Positions 44,595-55,371 of a stretch of DNA of 64,000 nucleotides are shown here, in pieces. Position 1 is the first letter of the stretch. Each line of letters starts with the position of its first letter. The stretch spans positions 806,001 to 870,000 of the forward strand of contig CAWBEY010000012.1 in the NCBI GenBank assembly GCA_963788015.1. The letters run 5' to 3'. The translations under genes and the position numbers were made by a program. This DNA is from JBBRHH01 sp963788015. Lineage in GTDB: Bacteria > Planctomycetota > Phycisphaerae > Tepidisphaerales > Tepidisphaeraceae. Below the pieces are notes generated by a model. The model saw only the letters and a program-made list of their open reading frames with translations. It ran no database searches and was not told the DNA's origin.

Positions 44595-45357
44595 TCATCC
44601 CTGATCCGCCCCCTTCGCAACGTTGAACTTGGCGCATCGTTCCCCTCGTGCGTCACCGTCACGGCAACCATGTGCCACTTGCCGTTGGCCGTCACCTTCT
44701 TCTGAAACGTCGCCTGCGTTCCCTTCGGCGCGCAAATGCAATGTGCAAGTCGCCGGGTTCAAACCCAGGCTCCGCCGGCTGCTGTTTCTTCAGCTCCGCA
44801 TTGGCCAGCGCAATCTCCTTCTTCAGCCCCTCTTCCCCGCCCAGAATCATCATGTACCGAAAATGATTAAGCCGGCTTAAAACCGCCACATATCGCGCCG
44901 CCGGTGAATGCGGACCGGCCTCGCTGGCCACCGCGTCCACGGCGTAGCCGCTCGTGGTGACTGTCTTGCCATCGGCGTTGATGAGGATAGTGGTGGCCAG
45001 GCCGTCACCCACCCTCACATTCCCCTTCATCTTCAAATCGTCCGGCCTGATCTGGGCAAACTGTTGGTCATCAAGAATGTATTGCAACAGCGCCTGCAAC
45101 TCCTCGCCGGTGACTTTCCCCTCAACGCGCGGCTCGGTGCCCCACGCGTCGCCAACGATGACAGTCCCATCTGCCAACACCGTCAACGCCGGGTCATTTC
45201 CCTTGCGCAGGATCATGCCGCCCTTGAATTCCATGGTGATGACCGCGGCTTTCGGGTCGGCCGGAAGCTTGTAGGGTTTACCCTTCTCGTCGGCCGCCGC
45301 CGGCGTTCCGGCCAGCAGAACCAACACGATTAAACCCGCAAAACGCCTAATATGCAT
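44595..45357 (-). CDS. exported hypothetical protein, frameshifted near its end
   Basis: About 255 residues from ATG 45357. Signal peptide MHIRRFAGLIVLVLLAGTPA, then a strand-rich domain ADPKAAVITMEFKGGMILRK, TVLADGTVIVGDAWG and GKVTGEELQALLQYILDDQQ, followed by AARYVAVLSRLNHFRYMMIL. This pattern recurs in exported proteins of planctomycetes without known function. Two shifts near 44735 and 44640 are needed to reach the natural end (KGTQATFQKKVTANG, then CAKFNVAKGADQG). Periplasmic or surface role unknown. Confidence 0.6.
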
Positions 45358-45397
45358 CTCTGCTCCTTCGCTTCCCCCAAACGCACCAATGACCAAT

Positions 45398-46262
45398 TTA
45401 AGATTGTACCAGTGGACTGCCCGTGGCGCTTCGAACCCGCGCGGCAAGCTCATGGTGCAGTCGAAGCGTCAGCGGCCCGCACCGATCCGCCACCTGCCGC
45501 CCATCGATATGAGAAACCCAGCTGATCTCGCGCGTCGTGCTCGTGATAAAAACCTCCGAGCCCGCATGTGGCTCGCTAACCTGGATGCCTCGCTCCACCG
45601 GCTCAAGCCCAATTCCGGCGCAAGCTCCAAGAGCAACTGGCGGGTAATGCCCGGTAAAACCTTCTCCCCCACCGGCGCGGTTAGCAATTGTTTATCGCGA
45701 ACCAGAAACAAGTTGCTGGCCGAGCATTCACTTAACTGATCGTCCTCCACAAACATCGCCTCGTCCGCCCCGGCCGCCAACGCTTCATTCTTCGCCAGCA
45801 CATTCGCCAACAACGCGATCGACTTGATCCAGCACTTCCTCCACCGCTCGTCAGCCACGCTCAACAAACGCACGCCGGCCGCCTCCCCCGGCGCTGCCAG
45901 CGGCGGCAACTCCCGCACATAAAACAGCAGCGTCGCATTTGCCTGCGCCGGAAAGGCGTGATTCCTCGGCGCTGTCCGCGCGTCAGTTGCAAGTACAACA
46001 TTGCGTCTTGGCGGCCGCTGCGCTCGATGAAATGTTGAACCTCACGCGCCAGATCATGCAGCGCCAACGGAAGCGGAAGAAGAATTCCTCCCGCCGAACG
46101 TTGCAGGCACGCCAGGTGCTCGCCCATCGCAAACGGCCGGCCGTTGTAAATACGGATCACCTCATAAACGCCATCAGCAAACTGAAAGCCCCTATCCTCA
46201 ACTCCGATCCGGGCGTCGGCCATCGGAAGAACTTCACCATTGATCCAAACCATCTCGCTCAT
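45398..46262 (-). CDS. class IV aminotransferase (D-amino-acid/branched-chain type), frameshifted
   Basis: About 286 residues of the fold-type IV PLP family. N-terminus: MVWINGEVLPMADARIGVED then RGFQFADGVYEVIR. The PLP lysine is in CWIKSIALLANVLAKNEALA, like the D-alanine transaminase motif, with FVEDDQLSECSASNLFLV and LPGITRQLLLELA behind it. Shifts near 45960 and 45530 connect three frames; the end is RVRSATGSPLVQS at 45398. It interconverts D-amino acids and 2-oxo acids, or handles branched-chain substrates; the LSECSASNLF pattern favours D-amino-acid transaminase. The start ATG 46262 overlaps the stop of the YfhO gene (ATGA), so the two are coupled. Confidence 0.8.
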
Positions 46263-49036
46263 GCAACACCTGAAACCAGTGGCTTCGCTCGCGATGGGAC
46301 AAAGAGGGCAGCGCCATAGATGAGAAGCAGTGCGACTCCGCCCGCCGCCGAAGTGAACAATCCCATCTTCCACGCCCGCGGCCGATATTCCAGCGTCATT
46401 CCCACGTATTCCGCCGGCCCGGACATCGCAATGGGAATCGCCCGCACAATGCCGTACGCCGGCACGATGAACCGATCGATGTCCCTAAACTCCTTGATCT
46501 TCAGCGGATCACCAACCCCGGCCTTCACCGTCCACCCCTCGCTATAGGTATCCGCCAGCACCAGCCATCCCGGCGTGCAATTCTTAATGCGAATACGAAT
46601 GCGCTCCGGGCTGTCCTCCAGAAACTCCACCTTATTCGCATCCGGGCGTATCTTCGTCCCGGCAACAAACGACTGCGTCGTCGGCTGCGTGGTGACGATC
46701 TTGAACTGCTTTCGATCCGCCCGATCCTGGTCAACCGACTGCGCCATCTCCGCGTCGTAGCGATTCATCTCCCGATCCAGCAGAACCAACTGCCGCGGAT
46801 CAAAGTCAAAATTGAGTAGCCGCTCCCGCACCTGCTCCGGAGCGTCATACCACTGCGCCGCCGGCACGACCCATGCCCGTGGCAGCGGGCTTGGCCGCTC
46901 GTAGATCGTCGCCCGGTTGTCGGTTGTCCCCTCCGGCGGATAGGCAATCTTCCACCCCTCGGCCGTCACCGGGTGATCTGGAGCAGTCAGAACGTAACGC
47001 AGCCCCAGCAACGAAAACGCCGGGTTGTCCGGATGCACCAGCCGCTTCACATCAGACTGCATTTCATCCGGATTCTGTCCATCAATCTGCCGGATCCATT
47101 CCCGGTATCGCGCCGGGGTCAGCGCGTCATAGCCGCGCGTATCCAGCAACGAAAAACCAGTCGCCGAGTCAGGATGCATCGCCCGAAACGTCCCGGCCAT
47201 CCGAAACGGGTTGCTCTTAAACTCCGCCTGACGAGCGTCCAGAAACGATGTCGCAGGCGTGGACGGAAAGTAGCTGGCCGACGATGAACCGAAATTGTAC
47301 GGAATGGCGAACGCAAGCAGATCAATCGCGGCCAGCGCGATCCAGGGAAAGGCCGTTTCCAAAATCCCACCTTCGCCCCTGGGTCGTCGCAGCAAGTACC
47401 ACGCTCCGCCAATCATCCCGGCTGGAATAAGAAGTCGAAGCGAAGTCAAAACCAGCTCGGTATGGATTCGCCGAACCACATTGTGCGAATATTCCCGTGT
47501 ATGCTCGTGCCCCTGCGACTCCGACTCATAAATCTCATCCACCTTCCGCTCCCCCGATCGCACCAGCGGCCCGCGCACCACCAGCAGGCCAAGAGCAAGC
47601 AAGATAGAAACGCCGGCCACAACAATGGCCAGATATTTCAGAGTCTTCACCAGGCGCGGCATCGCCAACCCCTGTCGCAGGCGATCCAGAACCGCGTCCA
47701 ATCCAAAACCACTTAAAAGCGCCAGCGCAAAAGCGGTGGTCACAATCAATCGGCCGTTTTGCAGCAGGCGCAGCACCGGCATGCGCTGCACAAGCCAGTT
47801 CACCCCCGGAAACCGCATCGCGATCAGCAGCGCCACCCCCCCAATCACCGCCCAGGCGACGGCCATGCGCCGCCCGCGCATCCACAACAGACCCAGGATC
47901 GCCAGCAACAGCGGGACAGTGCCAACAAAACCTCCCGCCAGTTCATTTGGATTGGAAAGACCCGTCGCATATTCCATGTGATACGGGCCAACGCGATCCG
48001 GCGGAAACCCGTTCGCATAAGGGAAAAGCGTTCCAAGCAGTAGTTGAGGATGAAGCGCTTCACCCGCTTGATGAATGTTACTTTCGCGATAAATCGACGC
48101 CGCCGAATCATGCACATACGCCATCAGCGGCAGCCATTGCGCTCCCGCAAGCGCGAACCCCACGCCAACCGCCAGAACCGCCAGCGGCGCCGCCACCAGC
48201 GCTTTCCTCGGAGCCAGCCAGAGCAGGTGAATCAGAAAGAAAATGCCGCACGTAAACAGAAGATGAACGCTCGAAGCCGGGTGCCCACCCAGGAATTGAA
48301 GAGCAAAAAGAATCGAAGCCTCGCCAACATGCGTGAAGCGAGGCCGCTCGATCAGGCGATGGAGGACAAGGATTGCCCACGGCAGCAGCACCATCACATT
48401 GGTGTGCGGATGATTCAGCCACACCACGTTAAACCCGCAAAGCATGAACGCCATCGCCGCCAAAATCGCCCCGGCCGCCCCAACACTGTACCGCTTCGCC
48501 AGCAGCCACGTTCCCAGCCCCGCAATCCAAAGTCGCAGCGCCGCGCTCAGCGTCCACGACCACTCCGGCCGCATGAAAACGTGCAGCCACGTCGTCGGGA
48601 AAAACACCGCCGATTGGCCATTGGCGAGAAACGGCACGCCCAGTTGTTGATACGGATTCCACAGCGGAACCTGCGGCACCCATTTGCCGGTCTTGTCATC
48701 GCGATGCCGCAGGCGCTCCACCGTGTATTTCATCCACGGGACAAACTGCACCGTCTGATCCAGCAACACTTCATTGCGAGGCCGAAAGTCCGCCGTCGGC
48801 CGGCCCCAGGGCGAAAACAGCTCCAGCGCATCCGTCGGCACATACACCCGCCCCGGCATCCACCCCGGCAGCGTGGCAACCACCGCCATCACCAGCAGCA
48901 GAAGCACACTCCCAACATTCAGCCCCACCGGCCCACGCCACCATCTCGATGTCGAAACAGCGGGCACCACGGCATCGTGTATGGCCGGCGGTTGGGGCGG
49001 CGGGGCAACGGCTAGGGTCTGTTGAATCACATCCAT
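46259..49036 (-). CDS. YfhO-family polytopic membrane protein
   Basis: 925 residues, complete frame. About a dozen membrane helices (LNVGSVLLLLVMAVVATLPG, IVVAGVSILLALGLLVVRG, GVALLLIYGAALFV near the end) flank a large soluble region. WNPYQQLGVPFLANGQSAVF and LRLWIAGLGTWLLAKRYSVG resemble the YfhO family. These proteins are GT-C-like glycosyltransferase relatives implicated in glycosylating lipoteichoic acid or other surface polymers in Bacillus; in planctomycetes the role is unknown. It starts 91 bases from the divergent ubiE gene and is translationally coupled to the aminotransferase behind it. Confidence 0.85.
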   Translation of the reverse strand: MDVIQQTLAVAPPPQPPAIHDAVVPAVSTSRWWRGPVGLNVGSVLLLLVMAVVATLPGWMPGRVYVPTDALELFSPWGRPTADFRPRNEVLLDQTVQFVPWMKYTVERLRHRDDKTGKWVPQVPLWNPYQQLGVPFLANGQSAVFFPTTWLHVFMRPEWSWTLSAALRLWIAGLGTWLLAKRYSVGAAGAILAAMAFMLCGFNVVWLNHPHTNVMVLLPWAILVLHRLIERPRFTHVGEASILFALQFLGGHPASSVHLLFTCGIFFLIHLLWLAPRKALVAAPLAVLAVGVGFALAGAQWLPLMAYVHDSAASIYRESNIHQAGEALHPQLLLGTLFPYANGFPPDRVGPYHMEYATGLSNPNELAGGFVGTVPLLLAILGLLWMRGRRMAVAWAVIGGVALLIAMRFPGVNWLVQRMPVLRLLQNGRLIVTTAFALALLSGFGLDAVLDRLRQGLAMPRLVKTLKYLAIVVAGVSILLALGLLVVRGPLVRSGERKVDEIYESESQGHEHTREYSHNVVRRIHTELVLTSLRLLIPAGMIGGAWYLLRRPRGEGGILETAFPWIALAAIDLLAFAIPYNFGSSSASYFPSTPATSFLDARQAEFKSNPFRMAGTFRAMHPDSATGFSLLDTRGYDALTPARYREWIRQIDGQNPDEMQSDVKRLVHPDNPAFSLLGLRYVLTAPDHPVTAEGWKIAYPPEGTTDNRATIYERPSPLPRAWVVPAAQWYDAPEQVRERLLNFDFDPRQLVLLDREMNRYDAEMAQSVDQDRADRKQFKIVTTQPTTQSFVAGTKIRPDANKVEFLEDSPERIRIRIKNCTPGWLVLADTYSEGWTVKAGVGDPLKIKEFRDIDRFIVPAYGIVRAIPIAMSGPAEYVGMTLEYRPRAWKMGLFTSAAGGVALLLIYGAALFVPSRAKPLVSGVA

Positions 49037-49126
49037 GCGGGTCTCGGCGATCTAAAAGCCATTCTGCGGAGTTTCACTGCTTTTGCAAAATGCAAAGCGA
49101 CGCCGCATTCCTATAATCGGCGAAGA

Positions 49127-49926
49127 ATGATCTCCACCGATTCAACTACTCAAGTTTGGGACGATGCGCTGTTGCTTGATCCCCACCATGTGGCGGACAA
49201 GCGCGCCCGCGTCCGCCAGATGTTCGCCGCCATCGCCCCCAGTTATGACCTGAACAATCGCCTCCACAGCCTCTGGATGGATCAAAGCTGGCGGAAAAAA
49301 GCCGTGAAACTGGCCGCCGTCAAACCCTCCGACGTTGTCCTGGACGTCGCCTGCGGCACCGGCGACCTCACCCTCAAATTCGCCCGCCGCCTCGCGAAGT
49401 TGTCCGCAACCGGCGCCATCCCAGCCCGCCAGATTATCGGCCTCGACTTCACCTACGAAATGCTCCCCATCGCCCGCCAGAAAGGCTTGGCCGTTTCTTC
49501 CGGCGATGATCCCAGCCTCCTCTGGCTCAACGGCGACGCCATGCGCCTGCCCCTCCCCAGCCAATCCACCGACATTGTTTCCATCGCCTTTGGGATCCGA
49601 AACGTCGCCGATCCCGCGGCCGCCATCCAGGAATTTCACCGCGTGCTGCGCCAAAGGGCCGCCTCGTGATCCTCGAATTTTCCCTCCCCGGCAATCCCGT
49701 TCTCCGAGCTCTCTACAACTTTTATTTCCGAAAAATCCTCCCCCGCACCGCCACCCTCATCAGCGGCGACAAAACCGGCGCATACAAATATCTCCCTGAA
49801 TCCGTCAACACCTTCATCGGCCGCACTCAGATGATGGAGATGATGCGCACCGCCGGCTTCGATCAAGTCGAGCAGCACGCGATGACGTTTGGCGTTTGTG
49901 TTTGCTATCGTGGGACAAAGAGGTGA
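49127..49926 (+). CDS. ubiE: ubiquinone/menaquinone methyltransferase, frameshifted
   Basis: C-methylates demethylmenaquinone or the ubiquinone precursor using S-adenosylmethionine. ATG 49127 opens ADKRARVRQMFAAIAPSYDL then NNRLHSLWMDQSWRKKAVKL; the SAM site is DVVLDVACGTGDLTLKFARR, and AFGIRNVADPAAAIQEFHRV is the family's third block. One missing base near 49660 (G run) joins VILEFSLPGNPVLRALYNFY and the family C-terminus MMEMMRTAGFDQVEQHAMTF. About 266 residues, family length. In this phylum the quinone is most likely menaquinone, so the gene could equally be called menG. HicB-like gene starts three bases after the stop. Confidence 0.88.
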
Positions 49927-49929
49927 AGC

Positions 49930-50283
49930 ATGACCTATAGAGTCAACATCAAGAAGTCGGATGAAGGATATGCTGTCTGGTGCCCCGGCCTGCCAGGCTG
50001 CTGGTCGCAAGGTGACTCGGAGGACCAGGCACTCGAGAATATTAAAGACGCAATACGAGAATATCTCCTGGCAGTGGATGAGTTATCGCAAGACGAAGAG
50101 TCTCGCCTGGTAGACGTGGGCATACTGAAACGCGCGGACTCTCAACCTTCACTCGAAGAAATTCTTGCGCCCTTACGAAACGAGTTCGACCGCAGCGGGA
50201 TGACCGAGGATGAACTCACTCAACTTCTGGAGCAGGCTAAACACGAGGCAAGAGCCGAACGTCGTGCCAATAAGACCTCATGA
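49930..50283 (+). CDS. HicB-family protein, orphan antitoxin-like
   Basis: 117 residues. The N-terminal half YRVNIKKSDEGYAVWCPGLP then GCWSQGDSEDQALENIKDAI is the RNase-H-like HicB fold, whose members inhibit HicA toxins and often bind DNA through the C-terminus. The rest is helical (LEEILAPLRNEFDRSGMTED, QLLEQAKHEARAERR) and longer than in classical HicB. No hicA is within the window; nuoC follows on the other strand. It overlaps no gene but starts right after ubiE, so it is probably co-transcribed. Confidence 0.75.
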   Translation: MTYRVNIKKSDEGYAVWCPGLPGCWSQGDSEDQALENIKDAIREYLLAVDELSQDEESRLVDVGILKRADSQPSLEEILAPLRNEFDRSGMTEDELTQLLEQAKHEARAERRANKTS

Positions 50284-50326
50284 GTGCCCCACACCCCGTA
50301 TGCCTGCTGCTCCGCAGGCGTCGCCA

Positions 50327-50905
50327 TCACGCACTATCGCGCGTCACAATCTTATAATTTTCCCGCTCCCCAACCCCACGCAATGGATAATCCTTCCGAA
50401 GCGGATAGCTCGGAAATCCATTCCACGTCAGCACCCGCCGCAGGTCCGGATTCCCCATGAAGATAATCCCGAACATGTCATACACTTCCCGCTCCATCCA
50501 TTCCGCGCCCGGCCAAACCGGCGTCACGCTCTCCACCTTCAACCCCGGATCACCCTTCTCCGTCACATCCTCATCCCGAATCGCATGATTGGGCGACGTG
50601 TCCTGCGTCGGATCGAGAAAAACTTTCAACCAAAGCCGATTCGAGTTGGGGATGCTCACCAGCCCATAATTCACCCCGAACCGATGCGAGGCCCCCGGAT
50701 AATTCAGGTAGTCAACGCCATTGAGTTCCGAAAGCAGGTTGTACTGCAGCGTCGGTTCATCCCGAAGAAAGCGGCAAACGCTCAGAATCGCCTCGCGCGG
50801 GACCACCACCGTGATCATGTCGCGAAACTCACCGACAAGGAACTTGTGCTCGGGAAATTGGGCCTTCAGCGGCTGCAATGCAGGATGTTCAATGGTTCGC
50901 GGCAT
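50327..50905 (-). CDS. nuoC: NADH-quinone oxidoreductase subunit C
   Basis: 192 residues, complete. The 30-kDa subunit signature is seen in VWPGAEWMEREVYDMFGIIF and NPDLRRVLTWNGFPSYPLRK, ending with KDYPLRGVGERENYKIVT; the N-terminal FRDMITVVVPREAILSVCRF and LSELNGVDYLNYPG also fit. NuoC joins the peripheral arm of complex I next to NuoD. No other nuo gene occurs within several kb on either side: HicB and ubiE lie upstream on the other strand and sdhB downstream. A scattered complex I operon is unusual. Start ATG 50905. Confidence 0.92.
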   Translation of the reverse strand: MPRTIEHPALQPLKAQFPEHKFLVGEFRDMITVVVPREAILSVCRFLRDEPTLQYNLLSELNGVDYLNYPGASHRFGVNYGLVSIPNSNRLWLKVFLDPTQDTSPNHAIRDEDVTEKGDPGLKVESVTPVWPGAEWMEREVYDMFGIIFMGNPDLRRVLTWNGFPSYPLRKDYPLRGVGERENYKIVTRDSA

Positions 50906-51077
50906 AGGTGTAGGTGCGGGTATTAAAGTTGTTTAAAAACGCCGGATGATTGTGCGGCCCGTCACTCCTCGCGTCAAGCCAATACATATGCCCGTTTTCC
51001 GGCCCCACTGCCTCGCCTTGTCGCCTTCACTAGCGCCCCTTATCATCCACTCAGTATCCTCGCGTTTTGGAGATTGA

Positions 51078-51851
51078 ATGACCACCACTGCCGCCCCTGA
51101 CCGCACCGTCACCCTCCGCGTCCGCCGCCAGGATGGGCCAGACAAGCCGTCCCGCTGGGAAGAATTTCTGGTGCCCTACCGCGCCAACATGAACATCATC
51201 TCCTGCCTCCAATACATCGCCGCCTACCCCACCACCAGGGACGGCAAGGCCACCACGCCTGTGGTCTACGACAGCGGCTGCCTGGAAGAAGTTTGCGGCG
51301 CCTGCACGATGCTCATCAATGGCCGAACCCGCCAATCCTGCTCCGCCCTCGTCGACAAGCTCATCGGGGCCGACAACACCATCACCCTCGAGCCGATGAG
51401 CAAGTTTCCCCTCGTGCGCGATTTGTTCGTCGATCGCCAGCGCATCTTTGACGATCTGCGAAAAACCAGGTGCTGGGTCCCGGTGGACGGAACCTACGAC
51501 GTCGGGGCCGGCCCACCCATTTCCCAGGAGCTCCAAGAAGAGCGCTATCCGCTCTCCCGCTGCATCACCTGCGGCTGCTGCCTCGAAGCCTGCCCGCAAT
51601 ACACGCCCACCAACCAGTTCGTCGGGGCGGCCGTCATCAGCCAGGTGCGTCTCTTCAACGATCACCCCATCGGCAAGGCACTCAAGGCCCAGCGCCTCGA
51701 TGTATTAATGGGCGACGGCGGCGTCGCCGATTGCGGCAAGGCCGGCAATTGCGTGGAGGTCTGCCCCAAGGACATCCCGCTGCTGGAGTCGATCGCACAT
51801 GTCCAGCGGCAGGCCACGGTTCACTCAATCAAGCGGTTCTTTTCAAAATAG
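51078..51851 (+). CDS. sdhB: succinate dehydrogenase iron-sulfur subunit
   Basis: 257 residues. The [2Fe-2S] ligands are in YDSGCLEEVCGACTMLING with the fourth in TRQSC. The [4Fe-4S]/[3Fe-4S] segment is SRCITCGCCLEACPQYTPTN and GKAGNCVEVCPKDIPLLESI. The TMLING wording resembles the Bacillus-type (menaquinone) enzyme. It passes electrons from the flavoprotein SdhA to the quinone site. sdhA and sdhC are not adjacent; the next gene encodes an unrelated DUF3142 protein 42 bases downstream. ATG 51078 is a natural start after GGAGATTGA. Confidence 0.9.
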   Translation: MTTTAAPDRTVTLRVRRQDGPDKPSRWEEFLVPYRANMNIISCLQYIAAYPTTRDGKATTPVVYDSGCLEEVCGACTMLINGRTRQSCSALVDKLIGADNTITLEPMSKFPLVRDLFVDRQRIFDDLRKTRCWVPVDGTYDVGAGPPISQELQEERYPLSRCITCGCCLEACPQYTPTNQFVGAAVISQVRLFNDHPIGKALKAQRLDVLMGDGGVADCGKAGNCVEVCPKDIPLLESIAHVQRQATVHSIKRFFSK

Positions 51852-51893
51852 CCGCCTTCCGATTGCATCGGCGAAGGTGAATGGAGTCACCTG

Positions 51894-53180
51894 ATGAAGC
51901 GAATTTTAGTTTTAATTCTCGCGCTGATGCTCACCGCCGCCTGTGGCTGGCACTGCCTTGGCCGAATCAGTTACGCCTCCGGCCCCATCCCCAACGAAGT
52001 CTACATCTGGCAACGCGCCTGGACCCCGGCCCTGCGGGATTCAATCTCAGCCAACGCTCCAGTTTTCTCCGCCATCGTGCCGCTGGCGGCCGAGGTTTCA
52101 TTCGTCGGCGGCCGTTCAGTCGTTACGCGCATCGCCATTGACTATCCCGCGCTTGCACGCGTGCATGCGCCACAGGCTTAGCACTCCGAATCGGCCCCTA
52201 CGCCGGATCATTCGCCCCCGACGCCCCTCTCACCAGCCATCTCACCGATGCTGCCGCGTCCCTGATCGCTGACGCGCAAGGCGGCGGTGTCGAACCCACG
52301 GAACTTCAGATCGACTTCGACTGCCCCACTTCCAAACTGGATGGCTATGCGATCTGGGTCCATGCCATCCGCGCCCGCCTTGGCGCATTGCCGATCATCA
52401 TCACCGCTCTCCCCAGTTGGCTGAACCACGTTGCGTTCTCGCGCCTTGCTCACGCCGCCAACGGGTTCGTGCTCCAGGTACACTCGCTGCATCGTCCCGA
52501 ATCTTTGGCCGATGCCATGACGCTCTGCGATGTCGCTGAAGCCCGAATGGCCGTGGAAAAGGCGGCCAGGCTCGAAGTGCCTTTCCGCGTCGCTTTGCCC
52601 ACCTACGGTTACCTCATCGCGTTCAATCCAACCGGCCAGTTCATTGGTCTCAGCGCCGAAGGCTCAGCAGAAAACTGGCCGCCAGATACCCTGCTGCGCA
52701 CACTCCAGGCCGATCCAGCCGCCATTGCCGAGCTTGTCCGCGAATGGACTGCCCGCCGCCCCGCCTGCATGCGCGGCCTGTTGTGGTATCGCCTGAGCGT
52801 GCCGGATGACCATCTGAACTGGCGTATGCCAACCCTGCTTGCGGTGATGGCCGGGCGCAGCCCATCCGCCAGCCTCCGCCTCACTACCACTCCATCCGAG
52901 CGCGGCCTCGTGGAACTGTCACTGGAAAACCAGGGCGAGGCCGATGCTCCCCTGCCCACGTCCATCACCGCAAAGTGGCGCGCCAGCCCCCTTGCTCGAT
53001 GCAGACGCACTGGGTGGCTACGAGCGTTGCACTACCACAGACCCATCCACCCTCACCCTGCATTCCACGCCCGCGATTCAAACCCAACATCTCGCCCCCG
53101 GCCAGCGCCGCACGATTGCGTGGCTTCGATTCGACAACGACACGGAGGTACAGGCTTATGTTTCAAACAAAGCCCCTTAG
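51894..53180 (+). CDS. DUF3142 domain lipoprotein, frameshifted
   Basis: About 428 residues reconstructed. Signal peptide MKRILVLILALMLTAACGWH with a lipobox-like TAAC; the DUF3142 domain follows: PNEVYIWQRAWTPALRDSIS, LALRIGPYAGSFAPDAPLTS, TELQIDFDCPTSKLDGYAIW, FVLQVHSLHRPE, PFRVALPTYGYLIAFNPTGQ and LLWYRLSVPDDHLNWRMPTL. Shifts near 52165 and 52990 join three frames. The family is of unknown function and is often paired with a CGPFFP-type repeat protein, as here. The IDFDCPTSKLDGY segment resembles a TIM-barrel acid motif. The stop overlaps the next start by 23 bases. Confidence 0.78.
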
Positions 53181-55250
53181 CACGACGCGGGTGCGAATTG
53201 TGTTGTGGTTCTGCTGCGCCTGTGTCGTCTCCGCCGCCGTCCCGGCCTGCGCCTGCGGGCCGTTCTTTCCCAGCACCATTCTGGATGCGGATCGGATCGA
53301 CCTGCTCCGGATGCCCATTGCTCAGTTTGCAAAGGAAGTCGCCTTGCTGAAACCTGGGACCGTCCCGCCATTTCGGGCTGTGGTCCGAGACGCCAAGGAG
53401 CCCAATCCTCATCACACGGTGGACATGGATCTGGCAGACCTGTCGGCAGCGCTGGATGAACTGAAGGCGCCCGCTGCCAGGCGGGATTCCATTGTCGCTG
53501 CTTATGAGAAGGCCCGACGACCACTTGCCCGATATGCAATTGAGCTTGAGCAATCGGATCCCAAAACGGCTCCGGCAATCCCCTTCCCCAACGTGATCGA
53601 GCCGGCCGGCCTTCCTCTGGAATTTGCGGTGTATTTCCGAGGTGCGATTGCCTTCCATCATAATCAATTGCCTGAGGCGCGGGCCCATTGGGAAAAGCTG
53701 TTGGCGCTTCCGGAGCAGGAGCGCAAATATCGGTCGGTATGGGCGGCTTATATGCTGGCCCGCACTCCCGGCGACGGCATCCCCGTTAAAGAAACCCACG
53801 CGCGATATGAGCAAGTTAAAAAGCTCGCTACCGCCGGCTTTCACGACAGCCTCGGCCTGGCCTCTGAGAGCCTTGGCTGGCAGGGCCGGATCGAGCTGGA
53901 TCAAAAGCATTACGCGGAGTCGATCGAGTTTTACCTGGAACAGGCCGCCACCGGCGCCGACAACTCAACCTCCCTGCGGGATGTGGCGCGGGTCATGCTT
54001 GCGGACGGTGTTGATGCGTTGAAACCATACGCTCTCGACCCGGTCATCCGCCGCCTCCTGACCGCCTACATTCTCGCCCGAGGCGGGCCGTTTCAGGAAT
54101 ACGGCAAGGACCAGGAAAAGCTTGCCCTTGTGTGGCTGGAAACAATAGAAACGGTGGCCGCCAAGGACGTGGAAAATGCCGACCGGTTCGCATGGGCCGC
54201 CTATCAGGGCAATCAAATGGAGACCGCCAAACGCTGGCTCGCAAGAGCCAAGACCGATTCTCCGCTGGCGGCCTGGATCAACGCCAAGCTCGCTATGCGC
54301 GCCGGCAAGCGCGATGAAGCCATCGACTTTTTAGCCAAGGCCATAAAAGGTTTCCCAGAAAATCCGCAGTGGCGGCATGATTGGTGGGACGAAAATGACG
54401 ACTCTGAACCTGTGGATTCAAGGTGCCGCGCCAGGCGGAGCTTGGCACCCTCCAACTCTCGCGTGGACAGTACGTCGAAGCACTATCTCAACTTCACCAC
54501 GCGACCTACTGGCAGGACGCGGCCTATGTCGCCGAACGCGTGCTGACGGTGGATGAATTGGTCCAGTACGTCGATCAACACTGCCCTTCTCCAGCCGCCA
54601 TCGCGCCCAACAAACAGCCATTATGGGAGCGCCTCAAGACCGATCCCAACGCCGCCCTCCGCGGTCTTCTCGCCAGGCGCCTCACGCGGTTAGGCCGTTG
54701 GAAAGAGGCTCGCGCGTATTTCCCTCCCGACGTGCAATCGGTCTTGGACCAATACATCACGGCTATCCGGTTCGGCCACGACCGCAACCGCCCGGCGGAC
54801 GAGCGGGCCGCAAGCCTCTGGAGCGCCGCACACATCGCCCATGACAAGGGCATGGACCTTCTTGGGACGGAGATGGTGCCCGATTTTTATTGGCTTGACG
54901 GATATTTCGACTTCCACTTCAGTCCCCAGTCCCGCTGCAAAGATCCCGATGCCCTCACCGCGCCCACGCCCGATGAGCAGCGCCGCGCCGCCGACGCCGC
55001 GCCCAAACCCAATGCCCGCTTTCATTACCGTTACCTCGCGGCCGATCACGCCTGGGCGGCCGCCCAACTTCTCCCGGATGAGAACGATCAAACCGCAAAA
55101 ATCCTCTGCATCGCGGGCTCGTGGTTGAAGCGCCGCGACCCCAAGGCCGCCCAGCGCTTCTACAAAAGTCTCGTGAGCCGCTGCGGCACCACGGAATTAG
55201 GCCGCCGCGCCGACCGCCTCCGCTGGCTGCCTGACATCCCGGATGAATAA
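53158..55250 (+). CDS. exported tetratricopeptide-like protein (CGPFFP type), frameshifted
   Basis: About 697 residues. Start ATG 53158; signal peptide RVRIVLWFCCACVVSAAVPA followed by the CACGPFFPSTILDADRIDLL start of the mature protein. The rest is helical repeats: PEARAHWEKLLALPEQERKY, YAESIEFYLEQAATGADNST, MRAGKRDEAIDFLAKAIKGF, and after a shift near 54418 QLSRGQYVEALSQLHHATYW, TRLGRWKEARAYFPPDVQSV and ADHAWAAAQLLPDENDQTAK. Such solenoids organise periplasmic complexes. Its ATG lies inside the DUF3142 gene, so the pair is translated together and probably forms one complex. Function unknown. Confidence 0.78.
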
Positions 55251-55371
55251 TAGCGCAATTTGGGCCCGTCAAGGCATTGTGCTTCAGTCCGGGTCGATTG
55301 AAACGGAAGGCCGCGGGGGATTACCGGCCGGTTGAGATAAAAGGCACAACCGTCAGTTTACTTTGATGCGT

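Noticed and set aside
55251..55371. Possible replication origin at the strand-composition switch
   Set aside because: No DnaA-box cluster and no dnaA or dnaN gene is nearby; the gap is only 120 bases.
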